A stretch of DNA of 64,000 nucleotides from Pseudomonas fulva NBRC 16637 = DSM 17717. GTDB taxonomy: Bacteria; Pseudomonadota; Gammaproteobacteria; Pseudomonadales; Pseudomonadaceae. Both the position numbers and the translations under genes were made by a program. Below are positions 46,352 through 55,756 of this stretch, in pieces. The stretch spans positions 124,001 through 188,000 of the forward strand of contig NZ_BBIQ01000007.1 in assembly GCF_000730565.1 (NCBI RefSeq). The letters are read 5' to 3'. How positions within the stretch are numbered: position 1 is the first letter of the stretch; each line of letters begins with the position of its first letter. A model generated the notes under the pieces. That model searched no databases. It saw only the letters and a list, made by a program, of their open reading frames with translations, and had not been told where the DNA came from.

Positions 46352-47647
46352 ATGACTTTACCTGCCGAACATGCCGCGTCCTACTATGCGGCCACTGCCC
46401 GTGATACCAACCGCTACCCGCACCTGGAGGGCGACATCGATGCCGATGTGTGCGTCGTCGGCGGTGGCCTGACAGGGGTCAACACTGCGCTGGAACTCGC
46501 CGAGCGCGGCCTGTCGGTGGTGCTGCTCGAAGGCCGGCGCGTGGGCTGGGGCGCCAGCGGGCGCAACGGCGGCCAGCTGATCCGTGGTATCGGCCACGAC
46601 GTCAACGGCTTCGCCCGGTACGTGGGCGAGGACGGCGTGCGGTATCTGAAGCAGGCAGGCATCGACTCGGTCACCCTGGTGGCTGAGCGGATCGCCCGCC
46701 ATGGCATAGAATGCGACCTGCGCTGGGGCTTCTGCGAGCTGGCCAATACCCCCGCCCAGTTCGCTGCCTTTGGCGCCGAACAGCAGGAGCTGGCGGCGCT
46801 GGGATACCAGCCGCACACCTACCGGGTGCCGGCAGAGCGGCTGCGCGAGGTGGTGGGCAGCGACCGCTACGCAGGCGGCATGGTGGACATGGGCTCAGGG
46901 CACCTACATCCCCTGGATCTGGTGCAGGGCGAAGCTCGAGCGGCGCAGTCCCTGGGGGTGCAGATCTTTGAACAGAGCCCCGTGCTTCGCATCGACCACG
47001 GCTCCACGGTAACGGTGCACACCGCACACGGCAAAGTGCGCGCTGCCAGCCTGGTACTCGGTTGCAATGCCCACCTTGAGGGCCTGGAACCCAGACTCAG
47101 CGGCAAGGTGCTGCCGGCGGGCAGCTACGTGGTCGCAACCGAACCACTGGAGGAAGCGGTCGCGAAGTCGCTCATCCCCCAGAACATGGCCTTGTGTGAT
47201 CAAAAAGTGGGCCTGGACTACTATCGGCTGACCGCCGACAGGCGCTTGCTGTTCGGCGGTGCCTGCCACTACTCCGGGCGCGATCCTCGCGACATCGCCG
47301 CGTACATGCGGCCCAAGGTACAGCGGGTGTTCCCGCAGTTGGGCGAAGTGCGCATCGACTACCAATGGGGCGGCATGATCGGCATCACTGCCAACCGCTT
47401 CCCGCAGGTCGGACGACTACGTGATCACCCCAACGTCTACTATGCCCAAGGTTATTCGGGCCATGGGCTGAACGTCACACACTGGACGGCCAGGCTGCTC
47501 GCCCAAAGCATCGCGCTGGGGCAAAGCAAGGGGCTGGATGTGTTCAGCGCCGTGCCGCACCTCACGTTCCCCGGCGGCAGAGCGTTGCGCTCACCTCTGC
47601 TGGCCCTTGGCATGTTGTGGTACCGGCTGCGCGAGGCCTTGGGGTGA
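46352..47647 (+). CDS. puuB: FAD-dependent amine oxidase, PuuB type
   Basis: A 431-residue DAO-family flavoprotein. The Rossmann motif DADVCVVGGGLTGVNTALELAERG (residues about 30-55, dinucleotide-binding GxGxxG variant) is followed by GRRVGWGASGRNGGQL, the flavin-proximal signature of the PuuB/OrdL group. A C-terminal block GYSGHGLNVTHWTARLLA contacts FAD. PuuB oxidises gamma-glutamylputrescine to gamma-glutamyl-aminobutyraldehyde. Position directly after puuA and the polyamine-binding protein supports that role. The aldehyde dehydrogenase and hydrolase steps (PuuC, PuuD) are not in the window. Another gamma-glutamyl amine or a free amine could be the substrate. Confidence 0.85.
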   Translation: MTLPAEHAASYYAATARDTNRYPHLEGDIDADVCVVGGGLTGVNTALELAERGLSVVLLEGRRVGWGASGRNGGQLIRGIGHDVNGFARYVGEDGVRYLKQAGIDSVTLVAERIARHGIECDLRWGFCELANTPAQFAAFGAEQQELAALGYQPHTYRVPAERLREVVGSDRYAGGMVDMGSGHLHPLDLVQGEARAAQSLGVQIFEQSPVLRIDHGSTVTVHTAHGKVRAASLVLGCNAHLEGLEPRLSGKVLPAGSYVVATEPLEEAVAKSLIPQNMALCDQKVGLDYYRLTADRRLLFGGACHYSGRDPRDIAAYMRPKVQRVFPQLGEVRIDYQWGGMIGITANRFPQVGRLRDHPNVYYAQGYSGHGLNVTHWTARLLAQSIALGQSKGLDVFSAVPHLTFPGGRALRSPLLALGMLWYRLREALG

Positions 47648-47767
47648 AGACGTTCAGGTATAGGCCAAGGGCCATGTGGTAGTGTGCGCCCCTTGAAATG
47701 CACGGTCACGCCGACCCTGCCAAAAGGAAGCGGGCCACCAGGCCCAGGCCAGATCAGGACCCCTCCC

Positions 47768-49687
47768 ATGCTGTTCCACAAGAACATCAACGCCTTGCGT
47801 GCGTTGGCTGTCGTATCGGTCGTGCTGTACCACTTCAAGATCCCGGGGTTCTCGGCCGGGTTTCTCGGCGTGGATGTGTTCTTCGTGATTTCGGGCTACC
47901 TGATGACGCGGATCATCGTGAGCGGCCTGCACAAACAGCAGTTCTCGCTGATCGGCTTCTACGCGGCCAGGGCCAGGCGAATCATTCCGGCCCTGCTGGG
48001 GTTGTGCATCGCCCTGGCAGTGTTCGGGTATTTTTTCCTGGCAACGGACGACTACCGGGAATTGCTGCGCACCAGCAAGCAAAGCCTGCTGTTCACGTCC
48101 AACCATTATTTCGCCCGTGACGGCAGTTATTTCGACGCACCGCTTCAGGAAAACTGGCTGCTGCACACCTGGTCGCTGTCGGTGGAGTGGCAGTTCTACC
48201 TGATTTACCCAGTGATCATGATGGGCCTGCACAAGGTGTTTGCACTGCCAACCTTCAAGCGCCTTGTGTTGGCGCTTGGTGTCGGTTCCCTGGTGTTCTC
48301 GGCGCTCTACACCCCAGGCCATCCGGTCGCATCGTTCTTCCTGCTGCCCACCCGGGCCTGGGAAATGCTCGCTGGGGGGCTGGTGTTTTTGTATCCGCTC
48401 GCGCTTTCGCCCAGGGCTGCGGCACTGTGCGAAGGCCTGGGCCTTGCGCTGATTGCAGGCGCCCTGGCACTGCTGCCCCACGATGCTACTTGGCCGGGTT
48501 ACCTGGCGCTGGTGCCGGTGATCGGCACCGTGTTGGTGATCCACGCCAATGCCAACAGCCTGTTCGCACGCAACCGGGCGCTGGCATTTCTGGGCAAGAC
48601 GTCGTATTCGATCTACCTGTGGCACTGGCCTTTGGTGGTGTTGCTCTATACCTGCGGGCTACTACACGACTGGCGCGCGGTGACCTGTGCGGTGCTGTTG
48701 TCGGTTGCGCTGGGCGCGGCATCCTATGGGTTGATCGAAAGCAGGACACGCGCCCTGAAGCGCCCGGTACTGGGCCTTGTCCGCTACGCGGGCATGGGCC
48801 TGGTGTGGGTGGCAACGGCCGGCGCCGTGGCCTCGGCGATCAAGCACAACCCGCAACTGCGCTGGACCCAGGATGACGGCAAGCCAGAATACGAAAGCAA
48901 GCTGTACGCACAGCACTGCGACACCAACGCGTACGGGGCCTCGCAGTGCGTGTTGGGCACCGGCGACATCTCGGCCCTTTTGCTGGGCGACAGTCATGCC
49001 CAGTCAACCGCTGCGGCCTTGATGCTGGAAAACCCCGGCGCGGCCATGGGCTGGGCCCGGGCCGGCTGCCCTACCCTGATCGACTTCGAAATGGGCGACA
49101 AGGACGTCGAGCAGCACTGCAAAGCTTTCAACGCCGACAAGTTCGCCAAACTGGCTACGGACTACCCCGGCGTCCCCCTGTTCCTGTTCAGCCGGGCAGC
49201 GCTGTATACCGACCAGCGTCGGCACAGTGGCTACAGCGTCTATTTCAACGGCGACAAGCACCAAAGCGGCCCGGCATTCGAACGGCAGTTCATCCAGACC
49301 TACACCCAAACGGTCTGCATGCTGGCACGCAATCGCCCGGTGTATATCGTCAAGCCAGTGCCGGAAATGCCGTTCAGTGTGTACAAGGGCCTGACCCTGC
49401 AGCATCGGCTACTGGGCATGAACAGCGACATCGTTACGCCTGTCAGCGAGTACCAGGCCCGCAACCGCCTGGCCCTGGAAGCCATCGAGACGGCGGCCGA
49501 ACGCTGCCACGCAGGTATCGTCGACCCGGTGCCCTACCTGTGTCCGGACGGCAGGTGCATGGGTTCCAAGGACGGGAGGCCGCTGTATTTCGATGACAAC
49601 CACTTGATCGACGCGGGCAACGAACAACTCAAGGGCCTATTCAAGCAGGCCCTGCACAGCAACACGGGTTCGACTGCCGTGCGCTGA
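47768..49687 (+). CDS. Membrane O-acyltransferase with SGNH domain (OafA/YrhL type)
   Basis: A 639-residue protein in two parts. Residues 1-350 form an acyltransferase-3 membrane domain (NINALRALAVVSVVLYHF, GFLGVDVFFVISGYLMTRII, RARRIIPALL) with about ten hydrophobic segments. Residues 390-639 are a periplasmic SGNH domain with GDSHAQS (catalytic Ser) and a FDDNHL block (Asp/His). Such fusions O-acetylate LPS O-antigen, exopolysaccharide or peptidoglycan-linked glycans. The ATG at 47768 is chosen because the fold begins directly with MLFHKNINALRAL. It lies 120 bp after puuB and ends 12 bp from the convergent sdaA stop. Its glycan is unknown. The nearby exopolysaccharide cluster is one possibility. 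Confidence 0.88.
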   Translation: MLFHKNINALRALAVVSVVLYHFKIPGFSAGFLGVDVFFVISGYLMTRIIVSGLHKQQFSLIGFYAARARRIIPALLGLCIALAVFGYFFLATDDYRELLRTSKQSLLFTSNHYFARDGSYFDAPLQENWLLHTWSLSVEWQFYLIYPVIMMGLHKVFALPTFKRLVLALGVGSLVFSALYTPGHPVASFFLLPTRAWEMLAGGLVFLYPLALSPRAAALCEGLGLALIAGALALLPHDATWPGYLALVPVIGTVLVIHANANSLFARNRALAFLGKTSYSIYLWHWPLVVLLYTCGLLHDWRAVTCAVLLSVALGAASYGLIESRTRALKRPVLGLVRYAGMGLVWVATAGAVASAIKHNPQLRWTQDDGKPEYESKLYAQHCDTNAYGASQCVLGTGDISALLLGDSHAQSTAAALMLENPGAAMGWARAGCPTLIDFEMGDKDVEQHCKAFNADKFAKLATDYPGVPLFLFSRAALYTDQRRHSGYSVYFNGDKHQSGPAFERQFIQTYTQTVCMLARNRPVYIVKPVPEMPFSVYKGLTLQHRLLGMNSDIVTPVSEYQARNRLALEAIETAAERCHAGIVDPVPYLCPDGRCMGSKDGRPLYFDDNHLIDAGNEQLKGLFKQALHSNTGSTAVR

Positions 49688-49699
49688 AGCGCAGGGTGC

Positions 49700-51076
49700 T
49701 CAACACTCGACGAACGCAACGGCCAAGCCGCCGCGAGAGGTTTCCTTGTAGTTGGCGTGCATGTCCGCCCCGGTGTCGCGCATGGTGCGGATGACGCGGT
49801 CCAGGGAAATGAAGTGCTCTCCATCACCGCGCAGCGCCATCTGCACGGCATTGATCGCCTTGACCGCGGCGATGGCATTGCGCTCGATGCAAGGTACCTG
49901 TACCAGGCCGCCGACCGGGTCACAGGTCAGGCCCAGGTTGTGCTCCAGGGCGATTTCAGCGGCGTTTTCCAGTTGCGCCGGTGTCGCGCCCAGCAGCTGC
50001 GCCAGGCCTGCGGCTGCCATCGAGCACGCCGAGCCCACCTCGCCCTGGCAGCCCACCTCGGCGCCGGAAATCGACGCGTTCTTCTTGCACAGGATGCCCA
50101 CCGCCGCAGCCGCCAGGAGGAAATCCACCACGTCGTCATCGCAGGCGCCGGGGTTGAATTTCATGAAGTAGTGCAACACGGCCGGGATGATGCCAGCTGC
50201 GCCATTGGTGGGTGCGGTGACCATGCGACCACCGGCGGCATTCTCTTCATTGACAGCCAGGGCGAATAGGTTGACCCACTCCATGGCGCTCAAGGTAGAA
50301 CCGATGACATTGGGCTTGCCCAGCTCTTGCAAGCTGCGGTGCAACTTGGCCGCCCGGCGCTTGACCTGCAAGCCGCCTGGCAATACGCCCTCGTTGCGCA
50401 GCCCATTGTCGACGCACTCGCGCATGGCAGCCCAGATGCGCAGCAGCCCGTCCCGCACCTGCGCTTCGGGTCGCCAGGCGCATTCGTTGGCCATCATCAT
50501 CTGGGCCACGCTCAGGCCATGCTGGCCGCACAGCGCCAGCAGCTCGGCTGCGCTGTCGAACTCGTAGGGCAGCGTGACGGTTGGCGCCAGCCCCGCGGGC
50601 GCGGTCAGCTCGGCCTCCTCGACAATGAAGCCGCCGCCCACCGAATAGTAGGTCTGGTGCAGCAGGCTGGTCTGCGCGTCGAACGCCTCCAGGCGCATGG
50701 CGTTGGGGTGATAAGGCAGGTTTTCATCGAGCAACAGCAGGTCGCGGGCGTAGTCGAACGCCACGGGATGGCTGCCGTCGACCATCAGGCAGTGCTCCTG
50801 CAGTACCTGGCCGATGCGCGAGTCGATGCTGGCAGGATCGATGCGGTCCGGCCACTGTCCCATCAGGCCCAGAAGGCAGGCCCGGTCGGTCGCATGGCCC
50901 ACGCCAGTGGCCGAGAGCGAGCCGTACAGGCGTACTTCGACACGCTGGGTGCTTCGGAGCAGGCCCTGCTCGCGCAGCGCTTGGGCAAATGTGGCGGCGG
51001 CGCGCATCGGTCCAACCGTGTGCGAACTGGAGGGGCCGATACCTATCTTGAAAAGGTCGAAAACACTGATAGCCAT
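49700..51076 (-). CDS. sdaA: L-serine dehydratase, iron-sulfur type
   Basis: A 458-residue single-chain L-serine ammonia-lyase with the beta (FDLFKIGIGPSSSHTVGPM) and alpha parts fused, which deaminates L-serine to pyruvate. Cysteines suited to the [4Fe-4S] cluster are in GILCKKNASISGAEVGCQGEVGSACSM and in LTCDPVGGLVQVPC. The start is the ATG at 51076, which puts MAISVFDLF at the N terminus as in the family. Upstream in-frame codons extend into the divergent promoter. A LysR gene is divergent by 146 bp and probably regulates it. An SdaB isozyme cannot be excluded. Confidence 0.93.
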   Translation of the reverse strand: MAISVFDLFKIGIGPSSSHTVGPMRAAATFAQALREQGLLRSTQRVEVRLYGSLSATGVGHATDRACLLGLMGQWPDRIDPASIDSRIGQVLQEHCLMVDGSHPVAFDYARDLLLLDENLPYHPNAMRLEAFDAQTSLLHQTYYSVGGGFIVEEAELTAPAGLAPTVTLPYEFDSAAELLALCGQHGLSVAQMMMANECAWRPEAQVRDGLLRIWAAMRECVDNGLRNEGVLPGGLQVKRRAAKLHRSLQELGKPNVIGSTLSAMEWVNLFALAVNEENAAGGRMVTAPTNGAAGIIPAVLHYFMKFNPGACDDDVVDFLLAAAAVGILCKKNASISGAEVGCQGEVGSACSMAAAGLAQLLGATPAQLENAAEIALEHNLGLTCDPVGGLVQVPCIERNAIAAVKAINAVQMALRGDGEHFISLDRVIRTMRDTGADMHANYKETSRGGLAVAFVEC

Positions 51077-51222
51077 GCTAATACCTGACGGGCGGTTGCT
51101 GCTGCCAAAACACCCAACGCTTGGAAACCCAGGGCGCACAGGCCCGTTTCGCGAGATACTGCGCGCCTGTGCTACAAATGACCAACGAAACTTCCTAAGC
51201 CAGCCTTTAGCAGGACTAAACC

Positions 51223-52176
51223 ATGAGACGTCAACTGACAGGGCAATCCTTCGTCTGGCTGCACGTGTTCGCCTGTGCTGCCCGCCACCTGTCGTTCACC
51301 CGCTGCGCCGAAGAGCTGCATATCACCCCGGGGGCCGTGAGCCAGCAGATGCGCCAGCTGGAGGAACGGCTGGGTTATCGGCTGTTCCTGCGCCGCGCCC
51401 GTGGCGTGGAACTGAGTGCCGAAGGCCAGCGCCTGGCACAGACGGTGGCCGATGCCTATGGCAGCATCGAGGCCGAACTGCTGCGCCTGGATGCAGGTGA
51501 AATTCGCGGCACCGTACGGGTGCGCTCGATCCCATCGTTTCTGGCCAAATGGCTGACGCCGCGGCTGTCACGTTTCCAGCAGCGCTATCCCGACATCGAG
51601 CTGCGGCTGGTGGCCGAGGACAGCGCACAGGCACTGACGCCTGGGGATTTCGACCTTGCGATCGACCTGAATGACGGCAGCTACCCGGGCATGCTGTCGA
51701 CGCCGCTGCTGGCCGAGCAGATCTTCCCGGTCTGCTCCCCGGCCCTGCTGCGTGGGCGCCCCCCGCTGCACGGGCCAGCGGACCTGGTGCATTACCCGTT
51801 GCTGCACGACATCACGGCGTGGCGAGGCAGCTCGGAATATGCCGAATGGGAGTTCTACCTGGAGGGCATCGGCGCGTCGGCGCAACCCGTTCGGCGTGGC
51901 CACACCTTCAACCGCAACCACTTGACCATCGAGGCGGCCATTGCGGGCCTTGGCGTGGCCATTGCCCGGCGTACTCTGCTCAACGACGAACTGGAGCGCG
52001 GCGCGCTGATCGTGCCATTCGGGGTCGCCATCCCCAACCACAAGCGCTACGTGGTGCACTACCCACCCGGCGGGTTGAACCAGCCCGGCGCGCGTGCGGT
52101 ACACGACTGGCTGGTGGCAGAAGCGCAAGCATTTCGTGAATTGCATCCTCTGTCTGGCGCACCGCAAGACCTCTAG
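51223..52176 (+). CDS. LysR-type regulator next to sdaA
   Basis: A 317-residue LysR-family protein. The N-terminal helix-turn-helix (LHVFACAARHLSFTRCAEEL, TPGAVSQQMRQLEERLG) and a C-terminal effector domain match the GcvA/DsdC branch, whose members often respond to amino acids. Being divergent from L-serine dehydratase, it is a likely serine-responsive activator of sdaA. It is convergent with the exopolysaccharide phosphoglycosyl transferase gene, with 38 bp between them. The effector is inferred only from context. Confidence 0.88.
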   Translation: MRRQLTGQSFVWLHVFACAARHLSFTRCAEELHITPGAVSQQMRQLEERLGYRLFLRRARGVELSAEGQRLAQTVADAYGSIEAELLRLDAGEIRGTVRVRSIPSFLAKWLTPRLSRFQQRYPDIELRLVAEDSAQALTPGDFDLAIDLNDGSYPGMLSTPLLAEQIFPVCSPALLRGRPPLHGPADLVHYPLLHDITAWRGSSEYAEWEFYLEGIGASAQPVRRGHTFNRNHLTIEAAIAGLGVAIARRTLLNDELERGALIVPFGVAIPNHKRYVVHYPPGGLNQPGARAVHDWLVAEAQAFRELHPLSGAPQDL

Positions 52177-52214
52177 CGCAGAGCACCGAGGATGCTTGGA
52201 AGCGGTTAGGGTCG

Positions 52215-53636
52215 CTAATACGCCTGCTTGCCGGTAAAAGCGTTGAGGGTGCGCACCAGGATCACGAAATCCAGCCACAGGGACCAGTTGTTGATGTACT
52301 CGATGTCCGAATCGACGCGCTGGATCATCTGCTCGATGTCCTTGGTTTCACCCCTGAAGCCTCGCACCTGGGCAAGGCCGGTCATGCCCGGCTTGATGTT
52401 GTGGCGCGCAAAATAGTCGACGATGTCCTGGGAGTACAACGTGTCATGCTGCAACGCATGGGGCCTTGGGCCAACCAGTGACATCTCGCCCGTCAGCACG
52501 TTGAACAACTGTGGCAGCTCATCGAGGCTGGTGCGCCTGATGAACGCGCCGACCCGGGTCAAGCGCGGGTCGTTCTTCTGCGCCTGCTTGATCTGCCCGG
52601 CTTCGGGCTGGTGAACATGCATGCTGCGAAACTTCCAGATCCGAAACGACTCCCCGGTCCAGCCCGTGCGTTCCTGCCGGAAGAACACCGGGCCTGGGCT
52701 GTCGAGCTTGATTGCCAGGGCCACGGCCAGTAACACGGGCGATGCACACAGCAGAATCAGTGCCGCCAGGATGCGATCCTCGAGGTTCTTCAGGAACAGG
52801 CTCATGCCAGTCAAAGGGGTTTCGGACAAGGTCAGAACGGGAATGCCGGCGATTTCGCGCACGCTGTGATTGATCAGGCGCAGGGAGAAAATGTCGGGCA
52901 CCCAGTTGACCGCGATGCACTTGTCGAGCAATTTGAAATAGACGTCGCTGATGACTTGCGAGCCTCCAAGGGGCGTTACCAGGTAGACCGTGCGAATGCC
53001 ATGCTGGGCGACGATGCCGTCCAGATCACCGATATGCCCGAGCACCGGCAGGCGCTGCTTGCCTTGCTCAACGTCGTCGCCATGCGGCGCGGCCTCTGCA
53101 GTCAACACGCAGCCCACCACCCGTTCCCCGAACCAGGGGTTGCTGCTGATTTTCTGATAGAGAAAATTGGCCAGGTCCCCGTCGCCGATGATCAGGGCGT
53201 TCTCCAGGCGAGCGTGGGCGGTAAAGCGTTTTTGCAGTTCACGCACGGCAAAATGCAGGAACAGCTGGGCGATGTAGCCGATGACGAACAGTTCCACCAC
53301 CAGCAACCGTGAGTAGGTTTCGCTCTGCTTGGTCAGAAAGGCCATGACCACCAGGAAGCAGAACGTCGCTGACCACGCCTTGAACAGCCGGAACGCCTTG
53401 ATCGACAGCCCGACGTTGGTGCGATAGATGGCGTAGTGATCGTAAATGACCGCCAGCGCCCCGATCAGCAGCAACAGCATGATGACGTAGTCGGATGTGA
53501 TGTAGCCGAACTGGTCGTAGATCAGGTACCAGGCGATGCCGGTCACCGCTACGCCATCCAGACCGGCTTGCACGGCGTTGCTGACACTGCTTCTGCGCTG
53601 AAGCAAAGACCGGCTGCTTCGGGGTTCGAACACCAT
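52215..53636 (-). CDS. Undecaprenyl-phosphate hexose-1-phosphate transferase (WcaJ type)
   Basis: A 473-residue polyprenol phosphate sugar phosphotransferase that loads the first sugar phosphate onto undecaprenyl phosphate and starts exopolysaccharide repeat-unit assembly at the inner membrane. It has about four N-terminal membrane helices, a CoA-binding-like middle domain (ENALIIGDGDLANFLYQKI), a further membrane segment (ILAALILLCASPVLLAVALA) and the C-terminal catalytic domain (FRIWKFRSM, DPRLTRVGAFIRRTSLDELPQL, MSLVGPRPHA, KPGMTGLAQVRGFRG). The ATG at 53636 is preferred for its GAGGT 6 nt upstream over an ATG 24 nt earlier. It is the last gene of the minus-strand cluster, 174 bp after the WecB/TagA gene. 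The sugar is probably glucose or galactose. Confidence 0.92.
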   Translation of the reverse strand: MVFEPRSSRSLLQRRSSVSNAVQAGLDGVAVTGIAWYLIYDQFGYITSDYVIMLLLLIGALAVIYDHYAIYRTNVGLSIKAFRLFKAWSATFCFLVVMAFLTKQSETYSRLLVVELFVIGYIAQLFLHFAVRELQKRFTAHARLENALIIGDGDLANFLYQKISSNPWFGERVVGCVLTAEAAPHGDDVEQGKQRLPVLGHIGDLDGIVAQHGIRTVYLVTPLGGSQVISDVYFKLLDKCIAVNWVPDIFSLRLINHSVREIAGIPVLTLSETPLTGMSLFLKNLEDRILAALILLCASPVLLAVALAIKLDSPGPVFFRQERTGWTGESFRIWKFRSMHVHQPEAGQIKQAQKNDPRLTRVGAFIRRTSLDELPQLFNVLTGEMSLVGPRPHALQHDTLYSQDIVDYFARHNIKPGMTGLAQVRGFRGETKDIEQMIQRVDSDIEYINNWSLWLDFVILVRTLNAFTGKQAY

Positions 53637-53778
53637 TTCAGACCTCATCGATGGGTGCATGGCCAGGGCCTGTGATCGCCCCTTGATACTGAAGAACAGC
53701 GTTGGCGAAGCCGGTAAAGCAGCAGGCGCGCTCGGGTGTGTGTAGCCGTGATATCACTGTAGCAGCCCGTCCTTGGGT

Positions 53779-53803
53779 GCGCGGTGCCTTTGGGCAACCG
53801 CGC
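53779..53803 (-). terminator. Hairpin after the WecB/TagA gene
   Basis: GCGCGGT (53779-53785) pairs with ACCGCGC (53797-53803), extended by GCC/GGC across one bulged base, giving a 10-bp stem with a small loop. It lies just after the WecB/TagA stop within the 174-bp gap before the phosphotransferase. No T-run follows. It may attenuate read-through or stabilise the upstream message. Confidence 0.4.
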
Positions 53804-53810
53804 CATGTCG

Positions 53811-54569
53811 TCAGTCGCCAGGGTGCGGCGCTCGCTCTGCCTGGGCGAACCGCCGCGCGCGTAACAGAAATAGCGGATTGCCAACCACGTAGCGCATGAA
53901 CAGCCGCCGTGGCTCGCACAACAGGCGGTACAACCATTCCGCACCCAGGCGCCTGATCCAGGCCGGTGCGCGATGGACCTTGCCGCCCATGAAATCCAGC
54001 ACGGCGCCGCCGCAAACGATCGTGCACGCCAGGCCGGTGCGTTTGAGCGCAGCCGCCACCGCCTCCTGCTTGGGCATGCCCATGCCCAGCACGATGAGAT
54101 CCGGCCGGTGCTTGGTCGCCAGGCGCAGGTAGGTCGGCACGTCGGCGAAGCCGTCATGCACCGAAACCGGCGTGACGCCATAGGTGGCAACGCAGCACTG
54201 AACAGCCTGCTCCAGGAAGGGCTGGCGGGTGCCCCAGAAGGCCACGCGGCGCCCACCATAGGCGTGCACCAACCGAGGAATGAAATCGGTCCCATTCATG
54301 TTCAACCCTGGCGCCAACCCAAGCTGCCGGTACAGCATCGCCATGCCCGAGCCATCGCGCAGCAGCACATCGGCCCCCAGCAGCGCCTCACCATAGGCGT
54401 CATCGCTAACGATCAGGTTCATGGCATGGGCATTGACGAAGCCCAGCACGGTCGGGGCTACAGGGGCAGCCAAGCCTTGCAGCAGGCGCTCGGCAGCCTC
54501 GTCGTCCTGGATCACCTGCAACTGGTCGATGACCGCGTGCCATCGTGCTCGCCACTGCTCACCGGCCAT
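53811..54569 (-). CDS. WecB/TagA/CpsF glycosyltransferase
   Basis: A 252-residue GT26 enzyme. Motifs in order are TVLGFVNAHAMNLIV, LLRDGSGMAMLYRQLG, NMNGTDFIPRL, LIVLGMGMPKQE, then GGAVLDFMGGKVHRAPAWIRRLGAEWLYRL and EPRRLFMRY. The family transfers N-acetylmannosaminuronic acid, ManNAc or glucose onto lipid-linked intermediates. The ATG at 54569 overlaps the stop of the upstream glycosyltransferase by one base (TGATG), which fixes the start. A longer in-frame reading upstream is discarded. It belongs to the exopolysaccharide operon. Confidence 0.9.
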   Translation of the reverse strand: MAGEQWRARWHAVIDQLQVIQDDEAAERLLQGLAAPVAPTVLGFVNAHAMNLIVSDDAYGEALLGADVLLRDGSGMAMLYRQLGLAPGLNMNGTDFIPRLVHAYGGRRVAFWGTRQPFLEQAVQCCVATYGVTPVSVHDGFADVPTYLRLATKHRPDLIVLGMGMPKQEAVAAALKRTGLACTIVCGGAVLDFMGGKVHRAPAWIRRLGAEWLYRLLCEPRRLFMRYVVGNPLFLLRARRFAQAERAPHPGD

Positions 54570-55756
54570 CAATCCTCCTCCCGGCGGGAGCGCACCCACT
54601 CCACCTGGCGTTTGATCAGAAAACCCACGTACACCGGGACCTTGCGCAAGGCGTAGAACGGCGCGTAAAGCAGCACCGAGAACGGAATCACGTCGCGGCA
54701 GAACCGCGCCCAGGCCAGCAGCACCGCAAGCGCCAGTAACAGCAACGCACTTAGCGCCATCCAGGCAGGTATCGCAATGCCTGCCACGGCGTAGGCCAAC
54801 CAGGTAAGGGCGTTGAGCCCCAACAGCATCAGGACCAGCAAGGCCAGCGGAGGCACCAGCACGTCCAGCGTCAAACCGGCCAAGGCCAGGTTGCGCTGGC
54901 GCACGGCAGCCCAGGCGCGACGGGGCGCATCGGCCAGCATCAGCCCCAGGTGCCCGTGCTCCCAACGCGTGCGTTGGCTGTTCAGGCCCTGCTCGCTAGT
55001 GGGGAACTGACTGGTGACCAGCGCCTGCGGGCAAAACAATGGCGGCGTGCCCCGCTGGCAGAGGTCCAGGCCCAACTTCACATCTTCGACCAGATGCCCG
55101 TTGGCCAAGTCCACGGCGGCCAAGTCCTGCCAAGGGAACGCCATGCCCGAGCCCATCAACTGGCACGGCAGGCCCACCCGTGCCCAGCCACGGGGCCGGA
55201 CCAGGTTCTTGACCCGCCAGGCGAACTCGGCCACCTGCACCTTGAGACCGGCACCTGCCGGCGCCCTCATGAGGTACAGCGCCTGCACGGGTCGGCCGCT
55301 CTGTGCGCAGCGACGGGCCAACTGCTCGAGCGCACCTTTCTCTGCACGGCAATCGGCATCGACGATGATCACCACCTGGCGTGGGTCGGCGGCCAGGTGA
55401 CGCATGCCGAAGTCCAGCGCATAGCCTTTGCCCCGGCGCAAGGCATCCTGACGCACGACCACCTCGGCGCCGCCCTCCTCGGCCCGCCGCGCCGTGTCGT
55501 CGCTGCAGTTGTCGGCCACAACCAGCAGGCGGTCACCGGCTTGCAGTTGCGGCACGAGGCTCGCGAGCGTTGCGCCGATGATGCTCGCCTCGTCATGGGC
55601 CGGCACCAGCACGGCCACCTGCGGGCGCGCCTGGGCAGCGGCAGGTTGTGCACGAGCGGGCAGGTACGCCAGCAACACCTGCCCCAGCAGTACCAGCACC
55701 GGAACCGATACCAGGAACGCCAGTGCCCCCAGCAAGAACGTCAATACAGTGATCAT
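54569..55756 (-). CDS. Membrane GT2 glycosyltransferase
   Basis: A 395-residue family 2 glycosyltransferase. An N-terminal membrane segment (residues 1-30) is followed by the GT-A domain: VAVLVPAHDEASIIGATLASL, VVADNCSDDTA, the metal-binding VDADC near residue 130, and QRTRWEHGHLG (QxxRW motif) near residue 260. Three to four hydrophobic segments follow. This architecture is that of processive or membrane-bound transferases related to cellulose/chitin synthases and NdvB-like proteins. It overlaps the preceding gene as ATGA and the following gene by one base, so it is translationally coupled. Donor and acceptor are unknown. Confidence 0.88.
   Translation of the reverse strand: MITVLTFLLGALAFLVSVPVLVLLGQVLLAYLPARAQPAAAQARPQVAVLVPAHDEASIIGATLASLVPQLQAGDRLLVVADNCSDDTARRAEEGGAEVVVRQDALRRGKGYALDFGMRHLAADPRQVVIIVDADCRAEKGALEQLARRCAQSGRPVQALYLMRAPAGAGLKVQVAEFAWRVKNLVRPRGWARVGLPCQLMGSGMAFPWQDLAAVDLANGHLVEDVKLGLDLCQRGTPPLFCPQALVTSQFPTSEQGLNSQRTRWEHGHLGLMLADAPRRAWAAVRQRNLALAGLTLDVLVPPLALLVLMLLGLNALTWLAYAVAGIAIPAWMALSALLLLALAVLLAWARFCRDVIPFSVLLYAPFYALRKVPVYVGFLIKRQVEWVRSRREED

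Noticed and set aside
54570..54965. N-terminal extension of the WecB/TagA protein
   Set aside because: It overlaps the membrane glycosyltransferase gene in another frame and has no domain content. The ATG at 54569 is coupled to the upstream stop and starts the conserved protein.
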